Below, in pieces: positions 9,775-19,405 of a stretch of DNA of 64,000 bases. A program made the position numbers and the translations under genes. This DNA comes from Komagataeibacter sp. FNDCR2 (lineage in GTDB: Bacteria > Pseudomonadota > Alphaproteobacteria > Acetobacterales > Acetobacteraceae), in NCBI RefSeq assembly GCF_021295395.1, contig NZ_JAIWOU010000001.1, positions 871,001 to 935,000 on the forward strand, read 5' to 3'. The notes under the pieces are model-generated. The model ran no database searches. It saw nothing but the letters and a program-made list of their open reading frames with translations, and was not told where the DNA came from. Each line of letters begins with the position of its first letter. Position 1 is the stretch's first letter.

Positions 9775-10071
9775 ATGATCACAGTTCTTCTTTTACTGCA
9801 CCTGTTTGTCACCATCGCGCTGATCGGCACCATCCTGATCCAGCGCAGCGAGGGTGGCGGCCTTGGAATCGGTGGCTCGCAGGGCATGGGCTCCTTCATG
9901 TCCGGGCGCGGCACGGCAACGCTGCTCACGCGCTCCACCGCCGTGCTGGGCACGGCCTTCATGGTGCTGTCGCTCACGCTGGCGGTCATGAACCGCGGGG
10001 CCTCCACCGGCACCGGGCATGACATCCTGGCCCAGCCGCCCGCCCCCTCCAGCCCCGCTGGCGGCAACTGA
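9775..10071 (+). CDS. secG: Protein translocase subunit SecG
   Basis: SecG is the small auxiliary subunit of the SecYEG protein-export channel in the inner membrane. The 98-residue protein has two hydrophobic segments (about residues 2-22 and 54-72) joined by the conserved glycine-rich loop IQRSEGGGLGIGG. The C-terminal tail is Pro/Ala-rich. The ATG at 9775 was preferred over an earlier in-frame codon because the first membrane segment begins there. A tpiA-secG-pyrG-kdsA order is frequent in alphaproteobacteria. An intrinsic terminator follows. Confidence 0.93.
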   Translation: MITVLLLLHLFVTIALIGTILIQRSEGGGLGIGGSQGMGSFMSGRGTATLLTRSTAVLGTAFMVLSLTLAVMNRGASTGTGHDILAQPPAPSSPAGGN

Positions 10072-11829
<1,758 letters not shown>

Positions 11830-12678
11830 ATGGCGACCCACCGTGCTGTAACCATCGGCCCGCTTCAGGTTGGCAACCTCGCCCCTTTCGTACTGATCGC
11901 GGGGCCATGCCAGATTGAATCCGCCGCCCATGCCCTGGAAGTTGCTGATGCGCTGCATGGCATGGCAACCCGGCTTGGCATCGGGCTGATCTATAAAAGC
12001 TCGTTCGACAAGGCGAACCGCACCAGCGTCACGGGCGCGCGTGGCGTGGGCATGGCGCAGGGGCTGGATATTCTGGGCCAGGTGCGTGAACGCTTTGGCG
12101 TTCCCGTGCTGACGGATGTGCATCTGCCCGACCAATGCGCCGCCGTGGCCGAGACGGTGGATGTATTGCAGATCCCGGCCTTCCTGTGTCGCCAGACCGA
12201 CCTGCTTCTGGCGGCGGGTGAGACGGGGGCCGCCATCAACATCAAGAAAGGGCAGTTCCTGGCCCCCTGGGACATGACGAATGTCGCAGCCAAGGTGGCG
12301 TCCACCGGCAATGAGCGGATCATGCTGTGCGAACGGGGCACGTCATTTGGCTACAACACACTGGTCAATGACATGCGCGCCCTGCCCATCATGGCGGGAA
12401 CGGGGTACCCCGTGATCTATGACGCCACCCATTCCGTGCAGCAGCCCGGGGGGCTGGGTTCGGCATCGGGCGGGCAGCGGGTATTTGCCCCCATCCTGGC
12501 GCGCGCGGCGCTGGCGATCGGGGTTGCGGGCCTGTTCATCGAGACCCATCCCGACCCGGATCACGCCCCCAGCGACGGGGCGACCATGCTGCCGCTGGCC
12601 TGCATGGAAGACCTGCTGCGCAGCCTGGTCCGATACGATACCCTGACCAAACAGACCCCGCCGGACGAGATTATCTGA
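11830..12678 (+). CDS. kdsA: 3-deoxy-8-phosphooctulonate (KDO-8-phosphate) synthase
   Basis: KdsA condenses phosphoenolpyruvate with arabinose 5-phosphate to make KDO-8-phosphate, the precursor of the KDO sugar of lipopolysaccharide, so the organism is Gram-negative. The 282-residue TIM barrel carries IAGPCQIES, the YKSSFDKANRTS substrate loop, TDVHLPDQC and the IKKGQFLAPWDM segment. It begins immediately after the pyrG stop. In many alphaproteobacteria eno follows; here the next gene is on the opposite strand. Confidence 0.97.
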   Translation: MATHRAVTIGPLQVGNLAPFVLIAGPCQIESAAHALEVADALHGMATRLGIGLIYKSSFDKANRTSVTGARGVGMAQGLDILGQVRERFGVPVLTDVHLPDQCAAVAETVDVLQIPAFLCRQTDLLLAAGETGAAINIKKGQFLAPWDMTNVAAKVASTGNERIMLCERGTSFGYNTLVNDMRALPIMAGTGYPVIYDATHSVQQPGGLGSASGGQRVFAPILARAALAIGVAGLFIETHPDPDHAPSDGATMLPLACMEDLLRSLVRYDTLTKQTPPDEII

Positions 12679-12704
12679 CACACCTGCCGGCGGGGGCGAT
12701 CATT

Positions 12705-13787
12705 CTACGGCTGGATGTCCGTCATGCGCCGCAGGATATCTCCCCCCGCCTGGGAAAAGGCATGCGGGCTGAAACGCCGCATGACCAGATCGCGCGCGGC
12801 GCGGCCCATATCCGCCAGCCGTTCCGGATGGCGCAGGATCATTTCCAGTGTGGTGGCCAGTTCCTGCGGGTGGTCGGGGTGTATTTTCCATCCTGTCACG
12901 CCCTGTTCAATGGAATGGTTCATCTCACCTACCGTGCTGCCCAGCACGGGTAGCCCCATGTTCATGGCCTCATGCGCGGCAATACAGAACCCTTCCCCGC
13001 GTGAAGGCTGGACATACAGATGGCAGGCCCGCAGAAACGCCGCCGTGTCATTCACGTAACCCGCGAAACGCACGTTCGTCAGGCCATGAAGCTGGCAGAA
13101 TGCGTGCAGCCTTGCGTATTCACGCCCCTCCCCGGCTATTGTGACCTGATACTCCGGCAGTCCCTTCACCGCCCGGAGCAGGATAAGGGCCCGAAAGAGC
13201 GTATCGTACCCCTTGGTGGGATCGAGACGCCCCAGCGAGCCGATCCGCACGACCTCTCCCGGTTTCCATGCCGGGGCGGGCTGGATATCGGAGTGGGTAC
13301 GGAAAATGGGCCAGCAGGCCAGTTGGCTGGATGGCAGGTCAAGCCGTTCGCCCGTAAGGTTGGTCACGTAATCGGAATCACCCACCCATAGCCGGGTCAG
13401 CTTTTTTGTCAGGCGTAGCAGGGTCAGGTTCGCCGGTTTCAAAAACGCGTTATGCTGCCAGCTTACAACCGGAATATCCTGCCATGCGCCGACAAGCTGC
13501 CCCAGCAGGGTCGCGCGTGTCAGGGATGTCCAGATATGGGTCGGCCGCACGGAGCGCACCCACCTGTCAAGTTCGTGCAGGACATGGCGGGAGGACGCTT
13601 TTTCCCCCGCCAGCACCACGCCGTCGATACCCGCCTTGCGCATCGCCTCCATGGCGCGGCCGTTGCGCCGGATCAGGGCGGCGACATGGACCTCATGCCC
13701 GTGCTGACGACAGACCTCAACAATAGCCGGAATAGGTAACGCGGCCCCTCCGCCCTCAAATGTATTGATAACATACGCAATACGCAT
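12705..13787 (-). CDS. Family 4 glycosyltransferase (GT-B), probable surface polysaccharide
   Basis: A 360-residue retaining glycosyltransferase of the GT4 type. The N-terminal domain begins MRIAYVINTFEGGGAALP, and the C-terminal nucleotide-sugar domain has IGSLGRLDPTKGYDTL and the E-x7-E motif in EGFCIAAHEA. The start at 13787 has GGAG at 6 nt spacing; an in-frame codon lies 4 residues upstream. It is followed in convergent orientation by kdsA and preceded by a second transferase on the same strand. The substrate is unknown. The pairing suggests capsule, O-antigen or exopolysaccharide decoration. Confidence 0.8.
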   Translation of the reverse strand: MRIAYVINTFEGGGAALPIPAIVEVCRQHGHEVHVAALIRRNGRAMEAMRKAGIDGVVLAGEKASSRHVLHELDRWVRSVRPTHIWTSLTRATLLGQLVGAWQDIPVVSWQHNAFLKPANLTLLRLTKKLTRLWVGDSDYVTNLTGERLDLPSSQLACWPIFRTHSDIQPAPAWKPGEVVRIGSLGRLDPTKGYDTLFRALILLRAVKGLPEYQVTIAGEGREYARLHAFCQLHGLTNVRFAGYVNDTAAFLRACHLYVQPSRGEGFCIAAHEAMNMGLPVLGSTVGEMNHSIEQGVTGWKIHPDHPQELATTLEMILRHPERLADMGRAARDLVMRRFSPHAFSQAGGDILRRMTDIQP

Positions 13788-13847
13788 ACCTGTCTCCACC
13801 CGATCCCTTCAGGCCGTAGCGATCAAGCGCCATACCCCAACCCGCAT

Positions 13848-15008
13848 TCAGGCCGCGAGCGCTTTATTGTGTGACAAAAAATGGACGATTTCCCGCGCGG
13901 CGCGACTGGCGGCACTTTGTGTGGGGACCGTATGGAACGTAGCCTGAAACGCCTCCTTCTGTCGCTGTGCATAGAACTGCTGCTGTTCCTGCGCCACGGC
14001 CAGCGCATGCGGCAGGGCGCTGACCCGGTCGATCACCTGCCCCATGTTCCAATGGGTATAATTGGGATTGCCCTGCCAGTCAGCCCCATGGGAATTGAGC
14101 AGAATGCATGGGCGCGGCTGATATATCCATTCATAGATCTGGCTGCTGGCATCCCCCAGATAGATATCGGCGGCGAGGGTATAGGACATATCCACGGAAT
14201 ACTGGCTTCCCGTATCAATGCGGATATGGGGCAGGTTACGCAGCCGTTCGGGGATCATCCGGCGCAGACGGATGCGGCGATGTTCGACCGACACATGCAT
14301 TTTGCGACGGAACAGCATGACATGCGGGGCGAAAATAAGGTTGTAGTCGTCCTGCCCCGCGAACCATTCCAGCACATCCAGCCCCATGTCCCACCATGAA
14401 GACAGGATGGGATCGAAATGCGGGTTGTACAGAACGGTTGGCCGGTCATTATCGAAAAAGCGCCTGCGTACCGAAAAATCCACGGTATCGAATTTGGGAT
14501 AACCGACAACCGCATGGCCTTCCGGCCGGATCAACCGTTTTTCCAGCATGCGGTCGCGCGTCTTGGCACCCGGTAGCAGAACCAGATCAAAAAACCGTGT
14601 CACGTTACGAAACCCGATGGACCGGTCACCCGCGCCATGGGGGAAATAGATCAGCTTGATATCCAGTCCGAAATGGCTTTTCAGCAGGGCCGAAGTCGTT
14701 TCCGGCACGACAAGCGCATCCAGCCCGGCGAACAGCCCCACATTTTCATGCAGGTTGGCGATCCGCTGGAATGGCAGGAAAGATCTGGCCACAACATTGA
14801 TGGCCCGGGCCAGACGACCAATGCCGATATGCACAAAGCGTACGCGATCCGAACAGGACGCGATCGTCTTGCGCACATGGGCCTCCTGTTCCGCCGAGGA
14901 AGTCATGACCGTCACATCCTGCTCCAGCGCGACAAGTTCACAGATAATTGGTGCGGTATGTGAAATCTGGTGGATACAGTCGTGATTGAAAAGAAAGCCA
15001 ATCTTCAT
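13848..15008 (-). CDS. GT-B-like transferase resembling CDP-glycerol glycerophosphotransferases
   Basis: A 386-residue protein I recognise only at fold level. It starts MKIGFLFNHDCIHQ, has YFPHGAGDRSIGF near the middle, LLPGAKTRDRMLEKRL and VGYPKFD as in GT-B phosphotransferases, and a C-terminal block with AADIYLGDASSQIYEW. That block matches the D-x-SS-x3-[EF] pattern seen in CDP-glycerol:glycerophosphate transferases of TagF/TagB type. The likely role is adding glycerol-phosphate or a sugar to a surface polymer. It lies 60 bp upstream of the GT4 gene on the same strand. Family assignment is inference from motif pattern, and the donor is unknown. Confidence 0.6.
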   Translation of the reverse strand: MKIGFLFNHDCIHQISHTAPIICELVALEQDVTVMTSSAEQEAHVRKTIASCSDRVRFVHIGIGRLARAINVVARSFLPFQRIANLHENVGLFAGLDALVVPETTSALLKSHFGLDIKLIYFPHGAGDRSIGFRNVTRFFDLVLLPGAKTRDRMLEKRLIRPEGHAVVGYPKFDTVDFSVRRRFFDNDRPTVLYNPHFDPILSSWWDMGLDVLEWFAGQDDYNLIFAPHVMLFRRKMHVSVEHRRIRLRRMIPERLRNLPHIRIDTGSQYSVDMSYTLAADIYLGDASSQIYEWIYQPRPCILLNSHGADWQGNPNYTHWNMGQVIDRVSALPHALAVAQEQQQFYAQRQKEAFQATFHTVPTQSAASRAAREIVHFLSHNKALAA

Positions 15009-15392
15009 ACAGGAAACCTCACATCTCGAATTGTAACATGTTTTTTCCGAAAAATAATAGATGTGGGTTTATCCGCCCCCGCCCGGTTCCTTTCCTCTGT
15101 CGCCCGGTGAATTCTATCACCGTGGGTCACCGGGGACATGACAATTTCGCCCCAAGGCGTACACTACTGTTTATGCGGCAACGCGTGCATGGGCCAGAGG
15201 GTACTTTCCCTGCCCTGCCTTCCCGGCATTGGGGCGGGCTGGCCGCATGTCGGGTTCAGGTGTGGGGAATGGGGCCTCGGGTTAGCCTGCCATTATTGCG
15301 ATCTTTTCTTAATTGCGACAGGATATCAGGGAGAACCATGCGCCATTTCCGGTGTTCATGACCTGAACCCGCGTCGAAAAAGGAAAATCCTT
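15009..15392. promoter_or_regulatory. 384-bp divergent intergenic region with nested inverted repeats upstream of sodC
   Basis: No gene is credible here. An inverted repeat pairs CCCGGTGA (15103-15110) with TCACCGGG (15127-15134). An inner alternative pairs GGTGA (15106-15110) with TCACC (15117-15121), so two mutually exclusive hairpins are possible. The region must hold promoters for the minus-strand transferase and for sodC. A weak sodC candidate is TTGCGA near 15296 with GGATAT about 19 nt downstream. The rest shows nothing recognisable. Confidence 0.4.
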
Positions 15393-15923
15393 ATGCCCTC
15401 GCCTCGCCTTAACCTGTTTGCCGCCCTGGTGCTCAGCCTTGCCCCTTTCTCCTCCATGGCGCATGCGGCCGATACTGCGGTGGGCAACCTGTTGGGCAGC
15501 GATGGGACCGCACGCGGAACCATTCATGTCACGGAAGCCCCGAAGGGCGTTCTGCTGCGCGTTGAGGCCAAAGGGCTGATCCCCGGCTGGCATGGCATCC
15601 ATTTCCATGAAAAAGGGGATTGCGGGGCACCGAAGTTCACCAGCGCCGGTGCGCATGTGCATGCGACATCTCCCGTGGTGCATGGCCTGCTGAACCCGAA
15701 TGCGAATGATGCCGGTGACCTGCCCAATATTTTTGTCGGAACGGATGGAGCGGCCACGGTGGAATTTTATTCCACACTGGTTTCCCTGAACGGAAAGGAC
15801 GGTCGCCCGGCGCTGCTCGATGCCGATGGTTCGGCCCTTGTCATTCATGCCAATCCCGATGACTACCAGACCCAGCCCATCGGTGGCGCGGGGGACCGGG
15901 TTGCCTGCGCGGTGATCCGGTAA
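15393..15923 (+). CDS. sodC: Periplasmic Cu/Zn superoxide dismutase
   Basis: SodC dismutates superoxide in the periplasm. The 176-residue precursor has a signal peptide (about residues 1-25, hydrophobic core LNLFAALVLSLAPF, cleavage likely after AHA). The mature part has the copper-site block HGIHFHEKGDC, the zinc-loop histidines in SAGAHVHATSPVVHG and the C-terminal GDRVACAVI with the second disulfide cysteine. The ATG at 15393 has AGGAAAAT upstream and gives a proper signal peptide; longer in-frame starts do not. It stands alone, ahead of a bidirectional repeat/terminator. Confidence 0.95.
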   Translation: MPSPRLNLFAALVLSLAPFSSMAHAADTAVGNLLGSDGTARGTIHVTEAPKGVLLRVEAKGLIPGWHGIHFHEKGDCGAPKFTSAGAHVHATSPVVHGLLNPNANDAGDLPNIFVGTDGAATVEFYSTLVSLNGKDGRPALLDADGSALVIHANPDDYQTQPIGGAGDRVACAVIR

Positions 15924-15960
15924 GGAGCTGGTTTAATAGAACTCATTTATAAGAAGTAAT

Positions 15961-16040
15961 AAAAGTTTTTGGGTGCCGCCTTTTTTCAAAAAGGCGGCGT
16001 TTCCTGAAGCTTTTTGAAAAAAGCTTCACCAAAAACTTTC
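15961..16040. repeat. Branched inverted repeat (two inner hairpins inside an outer stem), probable dispersed intergenic element and bidirectional terminator
   Basis: An outer stem pairs AAAGTTTTTGG (from 15962) with CCAAAAACTTT (ending 16039). Inside it are two perfect hairpins: GCCGCCTTTTT/AAAAAGGCGGC at 15975-15998 and GAAGCTTTTT/AAAAAGCTTC at 16006-16027. As RNA or cruciform DNA this would form a three-way junction, and it is self-complementary on both strands. It sits between the convergent sodC and acyl-CoA synthetase genes. A decayed relative lies near 29968. I recall similar elements as abundant in Komagataeibacter genomes, but this was not searched. Confidence 0.85.
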
Positions 16041-16060
16041 TTGATGATTCGCGCGATGTT

Positions 16061-17839
16061 TTAAGGGCAGGAAACCATCAGGTGCCTGCGCATGATCTTT
16101 CCGGATACGGTTGTGGGCAGGTGCCTGACGAAGCGGACCTCCCTGAGTCCGATCCATCGGCCAAGCGCCTGATTGACCCGCCCGATGATGTCTTCAGAAG
16201 AAAGTGTGCATTCCGCCCCGGAATCAGTCACCACATAGGCGACAGGCCGCTGCCCTCTCAGTTCGTCCGGAATTGCGACCACAGCACAGGCATGAACGGC
16301 CGGATGGGTGGCGATGATCCTTTCGATCTGCACGCCCGAAATCCGCCGTCCCGCAACCTTGATGACATCATCGGAGCGCCCGAGCATATGCACGGCGCGG
16401 CTGGCCTTGATCATGCCTTCGTCGAAGGTGCGATAATACTGTTTCGTTTCATCAAGATAGGCGGCAGGAACACGGATCGCTCCATCCTTCCATACGCCAG
16501 CCAGACAGCCGGGCGGCAGCGGCAGGGACAGGACAATCTCGCCGCACGGTTCACCCGGCGTGGACGGCACGATGGCCGGGCGGAATCCCGGCGCGGGCCG
16601 CCCGATATCGTTCATGAGCGGGACCGGCTCACGCTCGGGCAGGCCGAAGAAATGGGCGGTGATGCTCCACCCGGTTTCCGTCTGCCACCAGTGATTGACT
16701 ACAGGTTTGCGGAAAAAGGATCGCGCCCAGTCCAGCAATGTCGGGTCCGCATACTCTCCGGCCACGAAAATGCGAGCCAGCGCAGGCAGGATCGCCCCTG
16801 ACAGATGACGGCTTTCCTGCCGCATGAGGCGCATCTGGGTGGGCGTGGTGAACAGGCAGGTCACGGCGTGTTCGTGACAGAGCATGCGGATGGCGGAAGC
16901 GGATGCGCCCCCTTCCACAATCACGCTGGTGCACCCGCTGATCAGTGGCGCATAGACGCCGTAGGAATGACCGACAACCCAGCCCAGATCCGATGTCGTG
17001 AAAAAGGTATCACCGGGTTTGCAGCCATAGATCAGTTCCATGGACAGGGCGAGTGCTACGGCATGCCCGCCATTGTCGCGCACGATGCCTTTCGCATTGC
17101 CCGTCGTGCCGGAGGTATGAAGGATATAGAGGGGATCTTCGGAGCGGAGCATGATTGGCTCTGCCGGTGCGGACTGTTCCAGCATGCGAAAATCATGATC
17201 CCGTACCGGCTGAAGCGATGCCGGACAGGCTTCACGCTGCACGATCACGCAGGCCTGTGGCCTGTGCGTGACTCTGGCCAGTGCCTCATTCAGGGCAGGT
17301 GCGGATGGAATGGGCGTCTGCCCCTGAAAGCTGCAACTGGCAATGATGATGACTTTCGGGGCCACATCATCAATCCGGCGCGCCAGTTCGGGCCCGGCGT
17401 AGCCCGCAAAGACCACCACATGCACGGCCCCGATCCGCGCGCAGGCCAGCATGGCAATGGCCGTCTCGATCATGGTTGGCATGGCGATCAGGACCCGGTC
17501 GCCTTTCTCCACCCCCAGCGAGCGCAGGCCACCGGCAAACCCGGCCACCCTGCCCTGCAACTCCCTGTAGGTTACAACCTGACGTTCCTTGGTCGCGCAG
17601 GAATGCCAGATCAATGCCGCCTGCCCGCCGCGACCATTTTCAACATGCCGGTCGACGGCGTTATGGCAGGTGTTGAGCGTGGCGTCGGGAAACCAGTCAT
17701 GCCAGCCATCCGCCCGCGTTTGGCACGCTGTCACAGGTGCCTGCTTCCATGTGACGCGCTGCGCCGCAGCCAGCCAGAACTGCTCTGGCTGATTCAACGC
17801 CGCATCGTACATCGCCTCGTATGTCATCCATGGAAGCAT
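16061..17839 (-). CDS. PrpE-like short-chain acyl-CoA synthetase appended to the Nit1C cluster
   Basis: An AMP-forming ligase of the acetyl/propionyl-CoA synthetase family (592 residues) that activates a short-chain acid to its CoA thioester. The N-terminus (YDAALNQPEQFW, LNTCHNAVDRHVENG) and the block SDLGWVVGHSYGVYAPL resemble propionate-CoA ligase PrpE. The adenylation loop TSGTTGNAKG is at residues 242-251 and the C-terminal lysine K581 in TVSGKIMRR is present. GGAG at 8 nt supports the ATG at 17839. It starts 14 bp after the flavoprotein gene stop, so it is probably co-transcribed with the nitrilase cluster and may activate an acid made there. Substrate is not determined. Confidence 0.8.
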   Translation of the reverse strand: MLPWMTYEAMYDAALNQPEQFWLAAAQRVTWKQAPVTACQTRADGWHDWFPDATLNTCHNAVDRHVENGRGGQAALIWHSCATKERQVVTYRELQGRVAGFAGGLRSLGVEKGDRVLIAMPTMIETAIAMLACARIGAVHVVVFAGYAGPELARRIDDVAPKVIIIASCSFQGQTPIPSAPALNEALARVTHRPQACVIVQREACPASLQPVRDHDFRMLEQSAPAEPIMLRSEDPLYILHTSGTTGNAKGIVRDNGGHAVALALSMELIYGCKPGDTFFTTSDLGWVVGHSYGVYAPLISGCTSVIVEGGASASAIRMLCHEHAVTCLFTTPTQMRLMRQESRHLSGAILPALARIFVAGEYADPTLLDWARSFFRKPVVNHWWQTETGWSITAHFFGLPEREPVPLMNDIGRPAPGFRPAIVPSTPGEPCGEIVLSLPLPPGCLAGVWKDGAIRVPAAYLDETKQYYRTFDEGMIKASRAVHMLGRSDDVIKVAGRRISGVQIERIIATHPAVHACAVVAIPDELRGQRPVAYVVTDSGAECTLSSEDIIGRVNQALGRWIGLREVRFVRHLPTTVSGKIMRRHLMVSCP

Positions 17840-17853
17840 GGCGCTTACTCCGA

Positions 17854-19101
17854 TCAGGCTACGGGCACATCTTTGCCGGTGATCTGGCTGGCCAGCCACG
17901 CGGCATCGCGCGAAACGCCTGAGAACCGTCCCGATCCCCAAGTGTGCAGCCATGGCAGACCGAGGAAGTAGAAGCCCGGCGCATCGGTCACGCCGCGATG
18001 CCAGACCGGCTTGCCCGCTCCGTTAAAGACGGGCACATCAATCCAGCGATAGCTCGGGCGGAAACCGATGCACCAGACGATCGACGTGATCCCGGCAGCC
18101 TTCAGATCCAGCGGCGTGTTGCTGCTATCGGGCTCCCACACAGGCACATAAGGAGCTTCGGTTGGAGCCGTGATCCCTTCACGGGCGATGTAGGCGTCGA
18201 TGGATTTCTTGATGTCGGCATTTGTCCTGTCCGCATCATCAAGGTTTTCCGCAAGATCCGGCGCGAAGTGCGCCACTTCATCGCGGATTGTCTCCAGCGT
18301 GCCGTGCAGGCCCACGCCTTCCCTTGCAAACAGGCGCAGGTCAAGGTCATGGCCGCCATTTCGGCCCGTGACATAATGATTGGTCTTGTCGCGCGCACCG
18401 TCACGCAGGGGGTGATGATCCACCGTCAGGTCATAGAAGTGCATGTCCGCAAGCCAGTCCACAATGTCACGCCCACGGTAGAAGCGCGAGACGCGCGGGG
18501 CGGAGCCGACGCAGAGATGGACCCGGCGTTTTTCAAGGAACAGATCCTCGACAATCTGCGCACCGGACTGGCCGCTGCCCACGACCAGCACCGCACCCTC
18601 CGGCAACTGGGCCGCATTACGGTAATCCTGCGAGTGGACCTGATGGATGGCGGGGTCGATTGCACTGGCGTAACCGGGGATGACCGCGTCCTGATACGCA
18701 CCTGATGCGATGACCACATGTTTCGCGTGCCAGACGTCACCACCCGCCACCACGCGGTAACCACCAGCTTCATGGCGCGTAATCGAGGTAACAGCCGTGT
18801 GCTCGCGCAGCGGCGGGCTGAAGGAGTCCACAAAACCCTTCACGTAATCGATGATTTCCTGCTTCACCATGAAGCCGTGCGGGTCTTTCCCTTTGTAGGG
18901 ATGACCGGGGAGTTCGCACTGCCAGTTCGGTGTGACCAGGCAGAAATTGTCCCAGCGTTCATCGTCCCACGAATGGCAGGCGGTCTTTGCCTCAAAGACA
19001 ATGTGCTCCACCTTCTCGCGGCAGAGGTACCAGCTCATGGACAGGCCGGCCTGCCCGCCGCCCACGATGATGACGGGGATGGTTTTTTCATTCTGTGTCA
19101 T
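17854..19101 (-). CDS. nitH: MSMEG_0569-family flavin-dependent oxidoreductase (Nit1C cluster)
   Basis: A 415-residue FAD- and NAD(P)H-dependent oxidoreductase resembling flavin-containing monooxygenases. The FAD-binding GGGQAG is at residues 14-19 and the second nucleotide motif GSGQSG at 175-180. The C-terminal block GFYFLGLPWLHTWGSGRFSGV is typical of this small family, which occurs almost only in nitrilase 1 clusters. Start chosen at 19101 (MTQNEKTIPVIIVGG); the longer frame adds 17 unlikely residues. It lies 16 bp after the small MSMEG_0570-family gene and 14 bp before the acyl-CoA synthetase. The substrate is unknown; oxidation of a cluster-specific intermediate is inference. Confidence 0.88.
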   Translation of the reverse strand: MTQNEKTIPVIIVGGGQAGLSMSWYLCREKVEHIVFEAKTACHSWDDERWDNFCLVTPNWQCELPGHPYKGKDPHGFMVKQEIIDYVKGFVDSFSPPLREHTAVTSITRHEAGGYRVVAGGDVWHAKHVVIASGAYQDAVIPGYASAIDPAIHQVHSQDYRNAAQLPEGAVLVVGSGQSGAQIVEDLFLEKRRVHLCVGSAPRVSRFYRGRDIVDWLADMHFYDLTVDHHPLRDGARDKTNHYVTGRNGGHDLDLRLFAREGVGLHGTLETIRDEVAHFAPDLAENLDDADRTNADIKKSIDAYIAREGITAPTEAPYVPVWEPDSSNTPLDLKAAGITSIVWCIGFRPSYRWIDVPVFNGAGKPVWHRGVTDAPGFYFLGLPWLHTWGSGRFSGVSRDAAWLASQITGKDVPVA

Positions 19102-19117
19102 GGTTATTCTTTTCGTC

Positions 19118-19405
19118 TCAATAACTGAAAGACAGGATGCGCACCTGCGCATCGGACTGGTTCAGAAAAGGCGCACCGGCCTGCCTTATGGCCTGAAGCT
19201 GGCCAAGGGCGCGGCTGCACGGGAAGCCATAGCGCGCGCGAACCCGCTCACTGGCTGCCGTCAGGGCCGTGTCTGCTTTTTCAAGGAATTCCCGGATCCG
19301 GTACTCCTGACCGGGCATGAAGTGGTCCCGTATGACCAGCGAGGGGGAGTAACAGTCGGTCTCCTGCCCATCGGGCCAGCGCACGCGAAAGGTCATTTCG
19401 GGCAT
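19118..19405 (-). CDS. nitG: MSMEG_0570-family small protein (nitrogen starvation response; Nit1C cluster)
   Basis: A 95-residue protein with no known activity. It begins MPEMTFRVRWPDGQETDCYSP and has the family-typical segments PGQEYRIREFLEKA and ASERVRARYGFPCSRA. Related proteins sit in the same neighbourhood in mycobacteria, cyanobacteria and proteobacteria. GGAG lies about 10 nt upstream of the ATG, and the start overlaps the end of the glycosyltransferase gene by 13 bp, so it is coupled. A longer open frame upstream is rejected because only this part resembles the family. The biochemical role is unknown. Confidence 0.82.
   Translation of the reverse strand: MPEMTFRVRWPDGQETDCYSPSLVIRDHFMPGQEYRIREFLEKADTALTAASERVRARYGFPCSRALGQLQAIRQAGAPFLNQSDAQVRILSFSY

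Noticed and set aside
15138-15392. 85-residue N-terminal extension of SodC
   Set aside because: The mature protein needs a signal peptide, which starts at 15393; the extension is Cys/Gly-rich noise over an intergenic repeat.
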